NCBI GenBank assembly: GCA_024693415.1
Contig: JAILKX010000016.1
Coordinates: 1-7,995, forward strand
Origin: Bacilli bacterium
Lineage (GTDB): Bacteria; Bacillota_I; Bacilli_A; RFN20; CAG-826
Reading direction: 5' to 3'
Length of the DNA stretch: 7,995 nucleotides
In this document: positions 6,861-7,995 of the stretch, one piece after another
Layout of the letters: every line of letters starts with the position of its first letter
Position numbering within the stretch: the first letter of the stretch is position 1
The notes under the pieces: model-generated
Seen by the model: only the letters and a program-made list of their open reading frames with translations
Told to the model about the DNA's origin: nothing
The model's database searches: none
Made by a program: the position numbers and the translations under genes

Positions 6861-7120
6861 TTGAGGTCACGATCCAAGTCGAAGGGATGATGTGCGAGAT
6901 GTGCGAATCGCACGTCTGCGATCAGCTCCGCAAGGTCCCGGGCGTCAAAAAGGCCAAAGCCAGCCATTATAAGAACACGGCCACCGCGATCGCCGAAGAG
7001 GGGGTCGATGTGGACGCGCTCAAAGCAGGCATTGAGTCCCAGGGCTACCGGACCGGCGAAGTCAAAGTCGCCCCATATGAGAAGAAAGGCCTGTTCGGCC
7101 TCTTCAAAAAGAAGAAATAA
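6857..7120 (+). CDS. Small HMA-domain metal-binding protein of the feo operon
   Basis: An 87-residue soluble protein with a heavy-metal-associated (ferredoxin-like) fold. The metal loop GMMCEMC spans residues 10-16 (Cys13, Cys16) and leads into a helix with a third cysteine, Cys21 (SHVCDQL). LRKVPGV (24-30), the second strand around SHYKNTATAI (36-45) and the second helix DALKAGIESQGY (53-64) complete the beta-alpha-beta pattern. The tail KKGLFGLFKKKK (76-87) is short, hydrophobic and basic, and could touch the membrane. The ATG at 6857 is preferred over the in-frame ATG at 6782 because the latter lies inside the preceding gene. GGAG (6845-6848) sits eight bases upstream of 6857, and the start overlaps the upstream stop as ATGA. 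HMA proteins usually bind Cu(I) or similar soft metals, so the place at the end of an Fe(II) uptake operon is notable. A terminator follows 14 bases later. Confidence 0.88.
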   Translation: MIEVTIQVEGMMCEMCESHVCDQLRKVPGVKKAKASHYKNTATAIAEEGVDVDALKAGIESQGYRTGEVKVAPYEKKGLFGLFKKKK

Positions 7121-7134
7121 CGCTCTTCGAAACC

Positions 7135-7165
7135 AAGGCGCTCACCGTGAGGCGGGCGCCTTTTT
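7135..7165 (+). terminator. Rho-independent terminator of the feo operon
   Basis: An outer stem AAGGCG (7135-7140) with CGCCTT (7157-7162) encloses an inner hairpin CTCA (7141-7144) with TGAG (7148-7151) and a 3' bulge. Alternatively AAGGCGC pairs with GCGCCTT as one 7-bp stem. A run of five T follows from 7161. Confidence 0.85.
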
Positions 7166-7212
7166 CGTCGCGATGAAGTTTGACTTCTTGAAGCGGCGAA
7201 AAACCCGAATTT

Positions 7213-7250
7213 ATAAAAAAGAGGGGAGACGTGTATGCGTTTTCCCTCTT
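7213..7250 (-). terminator. Rho-independent terminator of the minus-strand kinase gene
   Basis: On the minus strand AAGAGGG (7250-7244) pairs with CCCTCTT (7225-7219), seven perfect pairs extendable by A-T and G-T pairs. U-rich sequence follows from 7220 down to 7213. The stem overlaps the kinase stop codon (7251-7249). It faces the feo operon terminator 48 bases away, so the two units converge and both stop in this gap. Confidence 0.8.
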
Positions 7251-7725
7251 AATTCCAATATTCGATGGTGATCCTGTCAAAGAGCTTCTCGACTTCCGGG
7301 GATGGGTTTTGGTACTTGGCGACCATCTTGTCGATCACATCCTCAGGGACCCATTTGTCTTCCCTTCTGGCCTTGTTGCGCTCATAGACGACGCTGTAGT
7401 CGTGGAACTTGATGAGAAAGTGCTCCAGGTAATCGTAGCCCTTGAGGCGATTCAGGTAATACATCCTGCGCTCGTCGTCGAGGAAGGTGCTGTCGATGAT
7501 GACGGTGACGTCGTCCTTCGTCGCGAAGATCTCGTTGGCCTGGCGGATCATCTCATCCCAGGAGATGCTTTGGGGATCAGGGAACTTCCGATAATCGCCG
7601 GTGATGGATTTCCTGACCTCATCGGTATCGATGATATAGGTGTTGCCGTGCTCGGAGGCGTAGCGCTTCGCCCAATGGGATTTTCCTGTTCCGGGAACCC
7701 CGCCCATCAAAATCAATTTTCTCAT
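7249..7725 (-). CDS. Small P-loop ATPase/kinase, polynucleotide-kinase-like
   Basis: A 158-residue protein, about the size of a single P-loop kinase domain. Walker A GVPGTGKS is at residues 9-16. IIDTDEVRK (31-39) fits the substrate-side D-x-x-R motif of T4 Pnk-like kinases, VIIDST (75-80) is the second hydrophobic strand ending in Asp78, and ERNKARR (115-121) is a lid with two or more arginines. VPEDVIDKM (126-134) followed by NPSP (140-143) is also usual for this group (AAA_33/zeta-toxin-like kinases). The substrate is unknown and could be a nucleic acid, nucleotide or small molecule. The start at 7725 gives MRKLILMGG; the alternative ATG at 7743 adds six residues and has a GGGGG stretch seven bases upstream. 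In-frame codons further upstream run through the divergent promoter region and are not credible. It converges on the feo operon, and I see no functional link with it. Confidence 0.82.
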   Translation of the reverse strand: MRKLILMGGVPGTGKSHWAKRYASEHGNTYIIDTDEVRKSITGDYRKFPDPQSISWDEMIRQANEIFATKDDVTVIIDSTFLDDERRMYYLNRLKGYDYLEHFLIKFHDYSVVYERNKARREDKWVPEDVIDKMVAKYQNPSPEVEKLFDRITIEYWN

Positions 7726-7738
7726 TGCTTGCCGCTTA

Positions 7739-7767
7739 ATCATACAATGCCCCCGATGAATCGCCAA
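7739..7767 (-). promoter_or_regulatory. Candidate promoter for the minus-strand kinase
   Basis: Read on the minus strand, TTGGCG (7767-7762) and TATGAT (7744-7739) are 17 bases apart. Transcription would start near 7732, only about seven bases before the ATG at 7725, giving an almost leaderless message. This would exclude the alternative start at 7743. The -35 box has two mismatches, so the call is tentative. Confidence 0.35.
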
Positions 7768-7801
7768 GGAGGCATGAGGATTAATTAATATTAACAATTC
7801 T

Positions 7802-7830
7802 TTGCATACGCGTACGCGCGAGCGTAGAAT
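7802..7830 (+). promoter_or_regulatory. Promoter with palindromic spacer for the methyltransferase gene
   Basis: TTGCAT (7802-7807) and TAGAAT (7825-7830) are separated by 17 bases. The spacer contains CGCGTACGCG (7809-7818), a perfect 10-bp palindrome that is also part of a tandem TACGCG repeat (7807-7818). AT-rich sequence at 7781-7801, holding overlapping palindromes TTAATTAA and TTAATATTAA, lies just upstream and could act as an UP element. A repressor binding the GC palindrome would block polymerase directly; that is an inference. Confidence 0.5.
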
Positions 7831-7849
7831 CCTAATTGGAGATAAGCAT

Positions 7850-7995
7850 ATGGAACATTTTGAAGGCGTGGCCAATACGACGTTCGTGCCTCTGGTCGCA
7901 CGCATTTATTTCTCGAAGAGATTCCCAGATGTCTTCTATGATGAGAAGGCTTTGGAACTGGAACCCTATTTGCCGGACAAGGCAACGAAAGGGTC
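7850..7995 (+). CDS. Putative SAM-dependent methyltransferase, N-terminal part (3' end outside window)
   Basis: An open frame from ATG 7850 runs off the window after 48 codons. It begins MEHFEGVANTTFVPLVARIY and continues with SKRFPDVFYDEKALEL. This resembles the N-terminus of the leucine carboxyl methyltransferase-like family (PF04072; TcmP/'polyketide O-methyltransferase' type), in which a short EGVxxTxxxPLxAR segment precedes a Y/F-DExA motif. The SAM-binding GxGxD motif should lie further downstream, outside the window, so the assignment rests on the N-terminus alone. GGAGA (7838-7842), seven bases before the ATG, supports the start, as does the promoter at 7802-7830. It is divergent from the kinase gene; the shared 124-base intergenic region may allow joint control. 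The methyl acceptor is unknown. Confidence 0.65.
   Translation, partial: MEHFEGVANTTFVPLVARIYFSKRFPDVFYDEKALELEPYLPDKATKG

Noticed and set aside
7231..7788. A 185-codon plus-strand open frame opposite the kinase, with a good ribosome-site-like sequence before it
   Set aside because: The translation is rich in Val, Asp and Leu runs typical of the antisense of a GC-rich gene and has no recognisable domain. The opposite strand encodes clear Walker A and kinase motifs, and the apparent ribosome site is the arm of a terminator.
7766..7788. Strong Shine-Dalgarno-like AAGGAGG followed by ATG and a four-codon frame
   Set aside because: The gap to the ATG is one base and the frame stops after four codons. 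On the plus strand it also lies upstream of the only good promoter.
7726..7905. Upstream extension of the kinase frame to an N-terminus at 7905
   Set aside because: The extra 60 residues have no family resemblance, cross the divergent promoters and overlap the start of the methyltransferase gene on the other strand.

Overview
The window looks like an ordinary chromosomal stretch from a Bacillota (Firmicutes) bacterium. The glutamine synthetase is of the short GSI-alpha type, which is common in Gram-positives. Shine-Dalgarno sites are strong. The iron operon has the tandem FeoA-FeoA-FeoB layout plus accessory proteins typical of Clostridia and Erysipelotrichia relatives. Genes are clearly GC-rich by eye and use many ATC, GAG, AAG and GCC codons, while promoter regions are AT-rich. 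I cannot place the organism more precisely. No tRNA, rRNA, CRISPR array, insertion sequence or prophage gene was seen.

Layout: (1) 2-403, the C-terminal end of a major facilitator transporter, closed by a Rho-independent terminator at 428-449. (2) 404-657, a 254-base AT-rich control region with two inverted repeats and a good sigma-A-type promoter. It drives glnA (658-2001) and, 15 bases later, glmS (2017-3792), closed by a terminator at 3818-3850. (3) 3793-3972, a second control region with two short dyads and a promoter. It drives an iron-uptake operon: feoA1 (3973-4185), feoA2 (4205-4444), feoB (4441-6663), a small single-span membrane protein with a CxC pair (6669-6860), and a small heavy-metal-associated (HMA) domain protein (6857-7120). 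A terminator follows at 7135-7165. (4) On the minus strand, a small P-loop kinase of the polynucleotide-kinase-like type (7725-7249), with its own terminator at 7250-7213 facing the feo terminator. (5) A divergent promoter region (7726-7849), followed by the first 48 codons of a putative SAM-dependent methyltransferase of the leucine-carboxyl-methyltransferase type, cut by the window end.

How the genes work together: GlnA makes glutamine from glutamate and ammonia. GlmS spends glutamine to make glucosamine-6-phosphate for cell-wall amino sugars. Their joint transcription would tie wall-precursor synthesis to nitrogen supply. FeoB is the ferrous-iron transporter and the FeoA proteins are its cytosolic SH3-like partners. 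The two small cysteine-bearing proteins behind FeoB are the least understood part of the window. I see no wholly novel system. The best candidates for follow-up are these Feo accessory proteins, the dyad upstream of glnA, and the palindrome inside the methyltransferase promoter.
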